Source: Saccharum officinarum
Lineage: Eukaryota; Streptophyta; Magnoliopsida; Poales; Poaceae
Assembly: GCA_020631735.1 (NCBI GenBank)
Contig: CM036160.1
Coordinates: 3,270,407-3,334,406, forward strand
Length of the DNA stretch: 64,000 nucleotides
Direction: 5' to 3'
Below are positions 1 through 11,429 of this stretch, piece by piece (the stretch's first letter is position 1; every line of letters begins with the position of its first letter). Under the pieces are notes generated by a model, which was not told the DNA's origin, searched no databases, and saw only the letters and a list, made by a program, of their open reading frames with translations. A program made the position numbers and the translations under genes.

Positions 1-354
1 GTGACAAGTGCATGGCATGCAGCATTTTTCTGAATCTGAAAAGCTAAGCCTACCTTTCCACTATAACTGTTGCTTATGCTTGGCAATCAGACAACCACAG
101 CCACGCCCACGCACGCAACCGTCGCCACTACCTTCCGCCATGCCCAAATCCAGCAGCTCGCACATGATCGGAGTCCAAATGCTTCGCTTTCCTGTTCTGG
201 AAACCTTGTGCCACTATTGTACAAAACATCATCCAGAAATACCTCACCGACCAAGGTAGAAGAAACACCCCCATCCCATGGAGATGCAGACAGACAAAGC
301 TGGCCGTGACACCATGACTGACGACCACCGGCCAGTAACCGCTACCTTGCATAC

Positions 355-742
355 ATGCAGCCGGGCACACGGTGGGGCTGGCGCACGCACTGCAGCACGT
401 TCGCGGCGCGGCTGCGGGGGGCGGACGCGACGCTGGACGCGGGGTACGCGGCGCAGCTGGCGGCGTGGTGCCCGGCTTGTGGCCGTGGCCATGGACCCCG
501 TCACGCCGGTCACCTTCGACAACCAGTTCTTCCGGAACCTCCAGGCGGGGAAGGGCCTGCTGGCGTCGGACCAGGTGCTGCACACGGACCCCAGGTCCAG
601 GCCCACCGTCGACGCGCTGGCCCGGAGTCGCGTCGCCTTCGAGCGGGCCTTCGTCGACGCCATCACCAAGATGGGCCGCGTTGGGGTCAAGACCACGACG
701 GCCCAGGGGAACGTCCGCCGCGACTGCGCCGTGCTCGGCTGA
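355..742 (+). pseudogene. Class III peroxidase, 3' exon relic
   Basis: This is the last exon of a secreted plant (class III) peroxidase, a haem enzyme that oxidises phenolics with H2O2. The exon opens at about 360 after a CAG acceptor with GHTVGLAH, which holds the proximal haem histidine. It continues with [41 protein letters not shown] and [13 protein letters not shown], and ends [12 protein letters not shown], the usual C-terminus of the family. Two frame breaks are visible. A 4-base GCAC duplication at 387-390 lies between GLAH and CSTF. A net loss of bases near 476-480 joins WCPA to VAVAMDP in another frame. The upstream exons, with the distal histidine, are not in the window. It cannot encode a working enzyme as read. 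The family assignment is firm. Confidence 0.9.
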
Positions 743-2042
743 CGTGGTGGATCCGTACGTGGATGCTGACGTGGACTAAAAACAAATATAATTCCTCATG
801 ATGCCGTTCAGCTACATAACACTCGGATTCTTCAGACATGTTTATTTAGGGGGAAAAAAGGAGAGAAATGATTTAAATGTGGGCGTATGAAGAACTGGAA
901 ACTCTGTTCGTGGTCATATATATATCTACAGCCCAGCAGAGTGTAGAAGTTGACTCGTGGTACACTCAAGCAAATAAAAAAACGATGTATAACTCTCATG
1001 TCGGTTTCTTCAAATCCTGTCTTTTTACCCTTTTGTTTGTCCTAGCTCTATAGCGTCGTTGGTTAAGTAGTAACGTTGGCCCGCCCGCTTTGGGGAAAAA
1101 GGCGGAAAAAGGCAGAAATTCAATTACGACATGTTGTGCTACGCGCGCCCACGCTAGAGAGGAAGAAGAAGGCATCTAGAGTTCCAGTGAGGAGCTCGCC
1201 GGAGTTAGGGTTTCCATCTCCTCACCGACGGCTTTAGAAGGGGATTTTAGGGGCGGCGACCATGACACAACGGTGGAGGCGGTCGAGACGATAGCAGGGT
1301 GGGGTAGGTACGCTACACTACCAGATCTACCGCGTTCAACCGAGATAACGACATGCAAGTAGAGGATCATGTATTGTTACCACTAGACATGTAGCACAAC
1401 GAAAGAAGAGTTGGAGCAGCGCCCAACGTCGTGCGCGTCGATGTAGTGGAAGTAGTCGTATGTCCTCGCATACCGTCAGCAGCAACACGTCTGCCCGCCT
1501 CGTGTTCATCACCAATCAACGCCGCAGCAACAACATCAGCATCTCCACATATCCATGCTTGCGGAGATGGCACACCGGGCGCCGGTGTGCTAGCACCAGG
1601 CGCGTGATAAAGAGGGAGAGAAAGAGGGGCTTAGGCTTAGACTTAGAAGGACCAAGAGTTGTCTTAACCATGGGGCGTTGGTACATTTATATAGAGAAAA
1701 GAACTCCCTTTCTCAACATTATGTTTTAGCACACTGCTTATTGTTCCAATACATGACAGGTATGATTGCAAGAAAGGCAGCAGTTTAACCCTAGGACGCA
1801 TCGTCAATTGACGTTGTACGATGTTCACAAAATATTTCTTTTTGACGTTGTATGAGCCGTACGTGCCACGCGAAGCAAGTCGTGATCTTGTTTTTCTGAG
1901 GCTCTGACTGCCTCGTGACTCGCCAATCGCCTTATCCGCCGACAACTGACTCCATGAGGTAGCAATTCAGACAACAGGCAGCCAACCCACACAAGGCTGA
2001 TGCAAGTACCGTAAGTACACTCATCATTGTTGTCCGATGCTT
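743..2042. other. Intergenic, no gene recognised
   Basis: This holds the peroxidase 3' flank, then unannotated DNA. Short open frames at 1176-1945 match nothing I recognise and lack splice or codon signals. No gene can be supported. Confidence 0.5.
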
Positions 2043-2283
2043 GGCCCTTGTTTAGATTGAAGAAAATTTCAACCCGATGAATAGTACCACTTTCGTCTTA
2101 TTTGGCAAATATTGTCCAATCATGGACCAACTAGGCTCAAAAGATTCATCTCGTGATTTCCAACTAAACTGTGTAATTAGTTATTTTTTTACCTACATTT
2201 AATACTCCATGCAAGCGGTTAAAAATTGATGTGATGGAGAGAGAGTGAAAAAACTTGGAACTTTGAGGCAAACTAAACAAGGC
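2043..2283. mobile_element. MITE with GCCCTTGTTTAG-type inverted ends
   Basis: The left end GGCCCTTGTTTAGATTG and the right end AAACTAAACAAGGC are imperfect inverted repeats around 240 bases of AT-rich non-coding DNA. The interior carries the blocks CTAAACTGTGTAATTAG and TTTAATACTCCATGCA, which recur in similar elements at 32347, 32956 and 40297. It is a non-autonomous DNA transposon of a type very common in grasses. The superfamily is left open because no clear target duplication is visible. Confidence 0.7.
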
Positions 2284-2440
2284 GTTGGTCTAATATTCAG
2301 GGTTGAAAAATAAATGCTTGGTATAACCAAATTGGGGAACATTCCTCCATCAGCTTTTTATATGATTGTCCTACTTCTTAAAACAGAAATCATTTGTGGT
2401 CATGTATAAATACTGCAGCTTGTAATATCATTACTACAGA

Positions 2441-2745
2441 AATCTTAACTGCAGCGGTCGGCTTTGGTTAATCGAGGCGGACAAAGGCGTCTGCCACGGT
2501 TGAAAGGTCACCGTTAATTGTGGCTTAACTGTGGCGGTTGTCTGTGCCCATCACAGTTAATCGATTAACCGCGGCGGGCAAGAAAGGAAGACCGCCATGA
2601 TTAATAGACATTAACCGAGGCGGTAGCCCTTACGCGCCCGCCTTGGTTAACCTTTTAACCGTGGCGGCTGCATTAAGGCGACCGTCTTGGTTAAAGTTGT
2701 TAACCGCGGCGGCTATTGTTACTTGCCCACCTTGGTTAACATTTA
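2441..2745. repeat. CACTA left subterminal repeats
   Basis: There are about ten copies, in both orientations, of a motif like GTTAACCG(A/C)GGCGG. In CACTA elements such motifs bind the element's own TNPA-type protein. The array matches the one at the other end of the same element. Confidence 0.85.
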
Positions 2746-2967
2746 AAAAAATAAAATACAGCAGTGAGCAGATATCTAAAACGAATTCAGTTTTCACAAT
2801 ATATAAGACATTCATACAGACACATATATAAGACATTCATACATAAGACATGACACAATCATACATTCATTTAGGTGTTCTCGTTCTTATCCATACATGA
2901 AACCGACGAAATCGCTATAGTTTTTACACATACATGTCTTGATGAAACTAATTAAGATGTTCGCTAG

Positions 2968-4345
2968 CTACTTCAATTTGCCTAATCCAAATAAATCTGG
3001 ATAAGTGTAGTCCGGGACACGTAGCATGGTGCTCCATTTTCTGATCTTCTCGTACTCGGGAAGCTGCCCCAACGGACTATCCTCGTTGAAGAAGAGTCGC
3101 CCTTCATGCACGCATTGGTCTGTGACAAACTTACATATGTCTGCTACTGTTTGATTGAAGTAGTGTTGGTTGACCTGCTCCATGCGCCACTAGTCCAATC
3201 CTTTCTTGAGCTGCCACCAGCTGTGGCTGTATTTCTTGCACGCTCTCAGGTACTCGCAGACGTATTACCCACATAAAAGTGATCCTTCCGGCTGTTTAGC
3301 GCACTGCATGATACAGAAGCATTAGAACACTATATATATAGAGAGAGAATGCTAGGTGTAATAGCACAAACGACTTTTGATATACATAACGGGAACTCAC
3401 GCCTGAGTTTCAGTTTATTCCCATGCTTCTTCTTAAGCTCCTCGGATCTTTGATCATAGAAATCAGAATCTTTCTAGTACTCCTTATAAGCGTTGTACAA
3501 AGGCACCAGTGTTAACAACAATTTCAATACGTATGATAACCGTAAATGAATAAGAAGTTCCGTCACTTACTATCTCAAGTAGCTTTCAAAGTGCTTGTAC
3601 CCTACTTTGTTTGAATTCCGCAATGAGTCAAATATGCAGGCCCTGTCGTCCTGAGGATAGACCACAAAAGCAATCCAGTGGCCCGTGAGGCCCGAGCTGC
3701 ACCATTCAAACAAAATACAGATTATGATGAGAAGTGGTGATCCTAGCCAGTAGCTACATATATATGTTCCAGACATGTTTCTGACTTACTCGAAGTGGTG
3801 GCAGCCAGGATACACCTGTTTCCCTTGATCTTCTTCATTGCTCCATATATGTACATTGCCACCGCCAACTTGGATGTGTTGAGCTTTTCTTTCCGGTATT
3901 GGTCTCTCTGTGGCTTGGTCAAGGTCACCAGATCTTCATGGGTGTCCGGTAGATTGTAACCCACGATGGTTCTCTCACTAATATGCATTGGAGAGAGATA
4001 GACAATACCCAGTGAGCATTTCTTGCTTACATAGGCCATCATCCTGCAAGGACAAGTTGTCATGTCGTAAGTAGTCTTGACGAAGTACCTATACGGATGC
4101 AAGGGATGTGTGAAAGTCACAATTCACTTACATAGCAAACAAGGTGACTTGGGTGATGTCAAGGTCGTCTCACCGCAATAGTCTATACATGTCATGGAAT
4201 TCTATGACGAGTTCAGCATCTTCGAGCAAGTGGAAGTACTCCGTCGGAACCTTGATGATGAAACTTGACAGGCTAGCTTTTGCTGCTTCCATATACCATA
4301 GATGGAACCTCCTTACCTCCCACGGCTCCTCGCAGACAAGCTAAG
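2968..4345 (-). pseudogene. Ulp1-like cysteine protease (C48) of the CACTA element, broken
   Basis: This is the C-terminal gene of the CACTA element. Fragments in order are FHDMYRLL (4.2 kb), a middle part (3743-4120), GHWIAFVVYPQDDRACIFDS with the catalytic histidine and aspartate (about 3640-3700), LCG-stop-YVCEYLRA with the catalytic cysteine (about 3255-3285), and PEYEKIRKWSTM near the C-terminus (3.0 kb). The His-Asp-Cys triad is still readable, but a TAA follows LCG directly and more stops lie between fragments. Such Ulp1/SENP domains are known from many plant CACTA and MULE elements, where their role is unclear. The intron layout cannot be settled by eye. Confidence 0.82.
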
Positions 4346-4631
4346 CCTTAGATATCATGAACTTCCCATGCTCAAAGTGGCCGGGCCATTCATCCGAGAT
4401 GGGCCACAAATGAACTGGTGTTTTCGGCCTGGAACAACAGGGCTTGAAATGTTAGGGTGTGAAAACAAGCAGCTAATAACATATTATAGTTTGACTATGC
4501 TTGCCGGTAGCATACCTTTCAAATGCAGTCGAGTATGGGAGCTAGGGTATGGCCTCCTCTTCATCGTCTGTAGGCTTCCTCGGTGGGGGAGGACATTGGC
4601 TTGTGCTCGGTTGGCTTGCAGGCGGTGTCTT

Positions 4632-7127
4632 TGAAAGGTTCTTGTTTGGTTTTGGTAATTAAGTGACAACTTAGGTGGACTAATTGTGTTTATGTGAGAT
4701 ACATAGGTGATTAGTCCACAGGTACATGTGTGTGAGCAACATATGCCATGAAGGTGGAAATGGCTTGGAGATGTTGAAAAGCTTGCACATGTGATGATGG
4801 AGGAGCTCATTGCATATGAGACATGACATTGAGTCATGTGATCAAGGTGGAGAAGATCAAGACATGACTTGGCTTGATGGACCTATTGCAAGTGTGAAGG
4901 GCAAGTTAGAGGCTTTGAAGCGAGGGACCGTGTGTGACGGTGAAGCTTGAGCAAGACTTGGCGCTGATGGATCGACGCAACGGTGAAGATCAAGTGAGGT
5001 TAAGATCGATGAACCAATACGGTCATGTGATGATATGAAGTGGATCATATCATTTTGTGATTGATTGGTGCATGTATTGTATCAATATCGGAGGAAATGG
5101 AATGGAATGCGCAAGGCAAAGGTATAACTTAGGGCATTTCCATTTCACCGGTCATAGGTGTGTAGAGAAGTTGATGACTGGGTTTAGGATAGATGGCCGT
5201 ACTATTAAGAGGGGCAAACTTGTTTGCATATCAATCATCTAGTGCCACTTGAGTTACCTAACTTTGCGTCGTTGCTAGGATCAAGTGGTGTGGCAAGTTG
5301 AGTGGCTAACTCGTTGGAAAATGATTGAAAATATGCTAACACATTTGCACATGGTGATATACATATGGTGGTGTTGGCACATTTGCAAAGGAGGTAGAGT
5401 TTGAGCGGTAGAGAGGGGTTTGGGGTCCTCTCTCAGCGGGATTCAGCGCTTTCGTGGGAATAAAACACTTATTTTTCCTTTGCACCGGAGGCAAGAAAAG
5501 GAGGCGAAGTCGCAGGAGTGTTTCTCATCGAGAAACACTCGTCGGACGTTGGTTGCGGTTGCATCAGACGCTGGTTCTAAAGTCACCAGACGTGTCCGGT
5601 GGCTAACCCTAGGTGCTGCGCAGTTAGGAGGTTGCACCAGCGCGTCCGATGGTCTTGCATCGGACGGTGGTTGAACACTGTTCAACGTTCGATGCCTACT
5701 GACATGGCGCATGGCAGAAGAGCTGGAGAGCACCGGATGCAGTGGCACGTTCGATGGTGACGCGTCGGACATGTCTGATGCACGTTTTTAAACTCGGGGA
5801 GCTTACTAGACCGTATCGGATGCTGCAGTGTTGCGTCCGATGAAGAGCACTAGAGCATCCGGTGTGAACTTAACTGAACGCATCTTGACCATTGCGAGCG
5901 AGATCTGACAGATGACGTTCAACCCTGAGGGACACGTGGCTGTCATCCAGGCATCGGACACTGGGTAGCGTCCGGTGCCACGGCATCGGAGCGTCCGATG
6001 CCCTTGTGTTGCGCCTAGTGAAGGGGCCAATGGCTATATTCGTTTGTAGGGGCTATAAATAGCCCCTTGGCTGGGGCTTGGCACCCTTGGAACTTAGTGT
6101 CCATGCTTTGGGAGTGCTAGGAGAGCCTCTAACTCACTTGTGCTTGCAAGAGTGCAAATCATTTGCGAGTGAGTGTGATTCTAGTGCGTTGCATCGTGAG
6201 ATTGCATCGAGTGGCACTAGGTGTTCGAGTTGCAAGCCGGTGGTGCTTGTTACTCTTGGAGGTTGCCACCTCCTAGACGGCTTGGTGGCTTTGTGGCTCC
6301 GTTGAAGCTCGCAAGAAGATTATGCAAGGCTTTGGAGAAGCTTTGTGAGGGGATTGTGCTCACCTCACGGGGATCGCGAAGAGCAACTCTAGTAGAGCGT
6401 GTCATTGAGCTACCACACTTGTGGTGGGTTCTTGCGGTGCCTTTGGGAGGCTCGGTTGTGGATACCAATTAGCCACCGAACCACGAGGTGTTGGTCGACA
6501 CAACGGGGACTAGCTTGGTGGCAACCAAGTGAACCTCAGGAGAAAAGTCACCGTGTCAACATTGTTCATCATCTTCTCGGTGGTTTGCCTTCATGCAACA
6601 CAAGCTTGTATTTACTTTCATATATATCTTTCTTATGTTGTTGCTCTTGTATCTAGTTGTGCTTATGTAGCTTGCTAGATATCTTCTTGCTTGTGTAGCT
6701 AGAAGTATCCCCTTTGCATGGCTAATTTTGTTTGGGTAACATTGTTAGTCACATTGCTTAGTTTGTGTAGCTAAGTAATTTGCGCTCTCTAATTTGGCAT
6801 TGGTTGCCTTGTTATTGAGCTTTGCTAGTGAGCATAGGAGCTTTGTGCTTTTGCTTACTAGTTGTGTAGGAGCTCCCCGGTGCTTGAAGTACTAGTTGCA
6901 TAGGTTTGTGTGACCTTACAAGCTAGAATTGTTTAGGTGAGCTCTTGCTAGTCCAGCACCTTATTTGCTTAATTAGGATCTTTTGTAAGGTGCTAAATTT
7001 ATAGATAGAGGGGTGTAGTCTTGGCTAGACCGATAGTTTTAATTTCACATTTATTTCGGTTAGCTGGCGTGATTAAGTTTTAGAAAGGACTATTCATCCC
7101 CCTCTAGTCCGTCATCTTGACCCTTCA
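4632..7127. mobile_element. Solo LTR, 2.5 kb, with perfect GTCTT duplication
   Basis: The element starts TGAAAGG, ends CCCTTCA, and is flanked by GTCTT on both sides (4627-4631 and 7128-7132). The TG...CA ends and 5-bp duplication are diagnostic of an LTR. No gag or pol is inside, so it is a solo LTR left by recombination between the two LTRs. It sits in the proline/acid-rich repeat part of the CACTA second gene; the interrupted text joins as ...GGTGTCTT|CACCCTTGG. A relative in the opposite orientation begins at 63868. Confidence 0.88.
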
Positions 7128-7135
7128 GTCTTCAC

Positions 7136-9210
7136 CCTTGGTGCTGCCTCTATACCTCCCGTTGCATTGCTCGTGCCTGTAGGCTGACTGGTGGGAGGCG
7201 GACTGTTTGGATGAGGACGGCTTGTGCTTGGTTGGCTTGCAGGTGGTGTCTTCTCCCCTAGTGTTGCCTCTGTACCTCTCGCTGCATTGCTCGGGCCCAG
7301 AGGCAGACTGCCGGTAGGTGGACTATTTGGAGGAGGAGGAGGGCCTGTGCCTGGGCCTCCATTGTTGTCCTTGTCATCCCCACCATCATCGTCATCATTG
7401 TCGCTGCCATCATCGTCATCCGGGGGAGAAGACGTAGGCTCTGAGGGCTGTGATGCCGGCGTCGGCAGCTCCAACAAAATGTCCTTATTCTAGAGCACTT
7501 CTTCACATATGGTAGCTCCAAGGAACCTAACTCCATGTGGAGTGTGAAACTCGAGTTCATGTTCTTCAAACCCCAGTGCCGCCCATGATATGGCAACGAT
7601 GGCATAGTCGGGAGGGATCAGCTAATTGGCGTACTCTTGGATTTCGTCGAGTGGTAGTGCAGCACCCATGCCCACTTACTTCTTCCTCAAACCCCTGCCG
7701 TAGGGCACCAAGATCATGCAGGGCATGGTTTTCTCGATGTCATCGATCGGGTACCTTGGGAGTCCTCTGATCATCGACACCATCTGCCGTTGTACAAGTG
7801 TCAGCGACACGCCGCCCTGGCGAAACATCTGTGACCTCATCTCCACCATCTTAGAGTCGTTGCTCGTGAAAGCGTCTTGTATCAACTTGTTGATCATTTC
7901 CTTCATGACTTCATCACGGCCTTCCTGTCTGAGGCCTTCCTTGGACCTCTGCCTTGTGTGGTACGTGTTCGCGTCGAATTGCCACGAATCCACTTCCTTC
8001 CAGCTAATCCTCGAGGACATGCCCCAGACGCGGCCGTGGTGCTTGAGGTTTCCTAGTGCTGTAGTAAGCACATCTATGCCCCTGCGAGGTTTGAAGCCCC
8101 CACTATCCTTGGCCGCAATGGCCGCAATGATAGCCTTCTCCGTCTCCTCGATCTTCAGCTCGTTGAACTTGGTCCTACCCTTCTTTAGCTTCTTTGGCCT
8201 ACGGCCATAGAGGAAGTCCCACACCCTCTCATCAAAGCCTTCGTACAGATCGGGCAGCCCGGCCTCAGCTCTAGCCCTTTCTTCTGCCCGCCACCCTAGC
8301 TTCTTACCAGCATACAGTCATGCCCATGTGGTGGGGGTGCTCATTCCTCTTCGCGAGCGCTGTGAACTGCTCGCTCTTGGCCTGTGCTTCTGGGGTTTGT
8401 CTTTGTCTAGCGAACACTTCCCAGTCTTCATGCTTGACCATATTGTATTTGACGAAGGGCATCTTCCCTTTCTGCAGGAAGTCCTTGTTTATCTTGTACC
8501 TGAAGTTTTGAAGTGCTTTTCCTACCACGTACATGACATGCTCCATGCACTTCGGCATATTGGCGTTCTCGAGATAAGTGAACCGCCTTAGCATCTCTTT
8601 CCACACATGTTCCTTGAAGTCTTCCGGGACATCCCTCTAGTCCTGATACGTGATAGACACCTTCTCCACTAGACATGAGCACTGGTTGCTGAACTTGCCA
8701 AGGTCCATCATTAGCAGCAATGGCTGTCCCTACGGCCCCACTTGGAGAATCATGTGGATATCATTGTGCTTCATGTGCCTCCCATGTTCGCCCTTCTTAG
8801 CTTTGCCTTGTCACCGGCAGTTGCAGTTGCAGTTGAAGAGGTCACCATGGAGGGAGCGGGGGGTTCCGGGTCCCTTTCTTCTTTCTCCTCGAATTCTAAA
8901 GTCTAAGGCACCAATGATAGCTATTGAGGTCAAAAACTTGCATTAATTACACACACACATTAAGGATAGTGTTAATTAATGCATGCACTAAAGCAAGTAC
9001 CTTCGGGGCGTCTTCCACACGAGACGACCTTTGTGTTTTGCCCTTCGGGTTGAAGTCCGGGTCGTCTTCCTCCTCTGTACAACATTTCTTTGGTGCCCTC
9101 AGTGTCAAGGGCTCACCGCTCTCGTGCTCGGTGCTACCTGACGACTCTTCGTCACTACTATCAGGGGTAGGCTCGCGGCATTGGAGTTGAGGCTCCGGTT
9201 CTTTCGCCAT
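7136..9210 (-). pseudogene. CACTA second gene (TNPA / plant transposase type), degenerate
   Basis: The reading starts MAKEPEPQLQ at 9210 with an acidic, serine-rich N-terminus. Next come segments like YRINKDFLQKGK and FARQRQTPEAQAKSEQF (8304-8606), in the style of the plant Ptta/En/Spm transposase family. After that is a 182-codon open stretch (7676-8224) containing GFKPRRGIDVLTTALG and HTRQRSKEGLR, then a low-complexity tail of Asp-rich and Pro-rich repeats (7136-7477). Family members bind the subterminal repeats during transposition. Stops and missing exon joins make it non-functional as read. The tail was split by the 2.5-kb solo LTR. Confidence 0.72.
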
Positions 9211-9420
9211 TGGAAGCTACGAAGAATAGAGTTATATGGACATTTCACTTGTATAGACACAATTATAGAAGATAAGTACAAAACTATTGAATACAAAAAA
9301 AATCATTTACATAGTTGGCTCATATTTGCCCCGTTGTTATCACATTGCTTCTAAACCGGTTGCTTGTATACGGTATACAAGCCATCTTAGTTTAGCAGCT
9401 TACAAGTAGGGGGCTTACAA

Positions 9421-10075
9421 ATAGAGTAGTAGTAGTAGTACATAGTGTAGCAGCCAGCACTAGTGTAGCAGTAGTAGTACAGAGATAGTAGTAGTAGTAC
9501 AGAGAGGTAGTAGAACTAGACTAGCTTACAAGTACATAGAGTAGTACTAAGAGTAAGAGTAGCAGCACAAGTAGTAGTAGAGTAGCAGTAGTAGTAGTAG
9601 TATAGAGCACCATAGTAGTACAAAGGTAGCAGCACAGAGGTAGTAATAGAATAGAGGTAGTAGAAGCAAAGTAGCAGCCAGCACCAGTGTAGCAATAGTA
9701 GTACAGAGATAGTAGTAGTAGTAGTAGTAGTAGTAGTACAGAGGTAGTAGAACTAGACTAGCTTACAAGTACATAGAGTAGTACTAAGAGTAAGAGTAGT
9801 AGCAGAGGTAGTAGTGGAGTAGCAGTAGTAGTAGTATAGAGCACCACAGTAGTACAAAGGTAGTAGCACAGAGGTAGTTGTAGAACAGAGGTAGTAGAAG
9901 CAAAGTAGCAGCCAGTAGGAGAGTAGTGTAGGACAGTAGAGTTGTACAGAGTATCAGTAGATATATTAGTAGTAGACATATGGCTACAAATTCATGCTCA
10001 GTAGTAGTATAGTAAAGGAGTAGTAGTAGGACTATATAGTATAGTAGTAGGAATAGAGTATGTAGTCAGTCCACT
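9421..10075. repeat. AGT/GTA trinucleotide repeat tract
   Basis: This is long, impure (AGT)n. A block of about 150 bases, with CAGCCAGCACCAGTGTAGCA and ACTAGACTAGCTTACAAGTA, occurs more than once, so the tract grew partly by larger duplications. It lies between the two main genes of the CACTA element. A shorter related tract is at 11040-11240. Confidence 0.8.
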
Positions 10076-10299
10076 GTAAGCAAAAATCATAGCCATATAA
10101 ATAGGATGGAAGGAAATGACATATGCTCAATTCCAACAAAATAGCTCAATTCCAACAAAATAATTGGCATCACAAACCGTGTGAACAAAATCAACAATGG
10201 CATATATATGCTCAGTGTAATTGGCATCACAGGCAGTGGGAACAAAATCACAAGCATATATGGAACAAAATCGACAATGGCATAAAAAATTGATAAAAT

Positions 10300-10860
10300 A
10301 ATTGGCATCACAGGTAGTAGGGAGGAGCTGCACATCACAAACCATGTCTGAGATGTCATCCCCCAGATGTAGAGGATGGCGGCGGATGCAGAGGAGGAGA
10401 GCTCTTGGTTTCACTGCCTCTCGACGAAGCTCCTTGGCATGGAGGAGCAGGGGAGAGCTCGGGCGTGGCGGAGAGCACACCGGCCCTGGCGATGGCGGCG
10501 CTAGGGTTAGGAGGACCATGGTGGCGCCCACGCAGAGGATGGAGGCCGATGTAGAGGACGGCATGGGGACACGGATTACGGTGGCCGGGGCCATGGACAA
10601 CGGAGGTTGGGGTCGCGGATGACGATGGCGCGACGGCTGGAGCTAGGGTTCTGGCCCCAGTTCACGTCAACGGCCGGAGCAATGGATCCACCCTGAGCGA
10701 GGAGACGAGGGCAGGGGTTGCGGCAGGCACGGGAGTAGGGACGGGGCGGTGGTGGAGGAGCTTGGTGATGGCGGCAGAAGATTTTGGTAGCCCTTCGGGG
10801 TCAGATTGAACCGCGCGAAGGACTTAGAAGATTTAGGCAGGATGAGGGAGTATATATAGG
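10300..10860. other. GC-rich leader region inside the CACTA element
   Basis: A GC-rich stretch between the tandem repeats and the internal palindromes. On the minus strand it lies upstream of the second transposon gene and may be its promoter or leader. No conserved protein is seen in any frame. Confidence 0.4.
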
Positions 10861-10865
10861 CAAGG

Positions 10866-10985
10866 CTTTATCGAGGTGGGCAAATAACATTACCCGCCTC
10901 GGTTAATATTAACCGAGGCGGGCGAGTTAGGGTGCCCGACTCGGTTAACATTAATCGAGGCGGGCAAAGTTATTTGCCCGCTTCC
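10866..10985. repeat. Internal copy of CACTA subterminal repeats with 30-bp palindrome
   Basis: Four to five copies of the subterminal motif (CCGCCTCGGTTAA and complement) stand in the middle of the element, between the transposase and the second gene. Bases 10893-10922 form a perfect palindrome with 15-base arms and no spacer. This could be an internal regulatory site bound by the element's TNPA-like protein, or the remnant of an older nested end. Confidence 0.75.
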
Positions 10986-11039
10986 AATAATGTTTGTCAT
11001 TTATTATCTAAAATGACAAGAGCAATAGCCACTTAGTAG

Positions 11040-11240
11040 TGGGAGTACAAGAGCAGCAGCCACTTAGATAGAGTAGTAGGAGTAGATATAGTAGTGAATA
11101 GAGTAGTAGTAGTACATAGTGTAGCAGCCAACACCAGTGTAGTAGTAGTAGTACAGAGATAGTAGAACTAGACTAGCTTACAAGTACTAAGAGTAAGAGT
11201 AGAACTATATTTGTAGTTAGCTATATACTAGTAGAGTAGT
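11040..11240. repeat. Second AGT repeat tract
   Basis: Shares the blocks AGTGTAGCAGCCAACACCAG and AGAACTAGACTAGCTTACAA with the 9.4-10.1 kb tract, so the two derive from a common sequence on either side of the leader region. Confidence 0.7.
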
Positions 11241-11429
11241 AGTTGGACTTGATTCATTTTTTATCAACATAAATCACATAATTTTAAAAAAACAACACTT
11301 AATAGAAATGATGCATACATAAATAATTCGGATCCTCGATGGCATACATATCATTAATAATAAGTTACAAAACTTGTCTTGAATGGAGTCACTACATTAT
11401 TACATATATGTGTGCCATACATATCATTT

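Noticed and set aside
2441..2745. Transcription-factor or hormone-response promoter array
   Set aside because: The motif recurs at the other end of the same CACTA element, so it is the element's own subterminal repeat.
9421..10075. A CRISPR-like or satellite array
   Set aside because: It is an impure trinucleotide repeat without spacers, in plant DNA.
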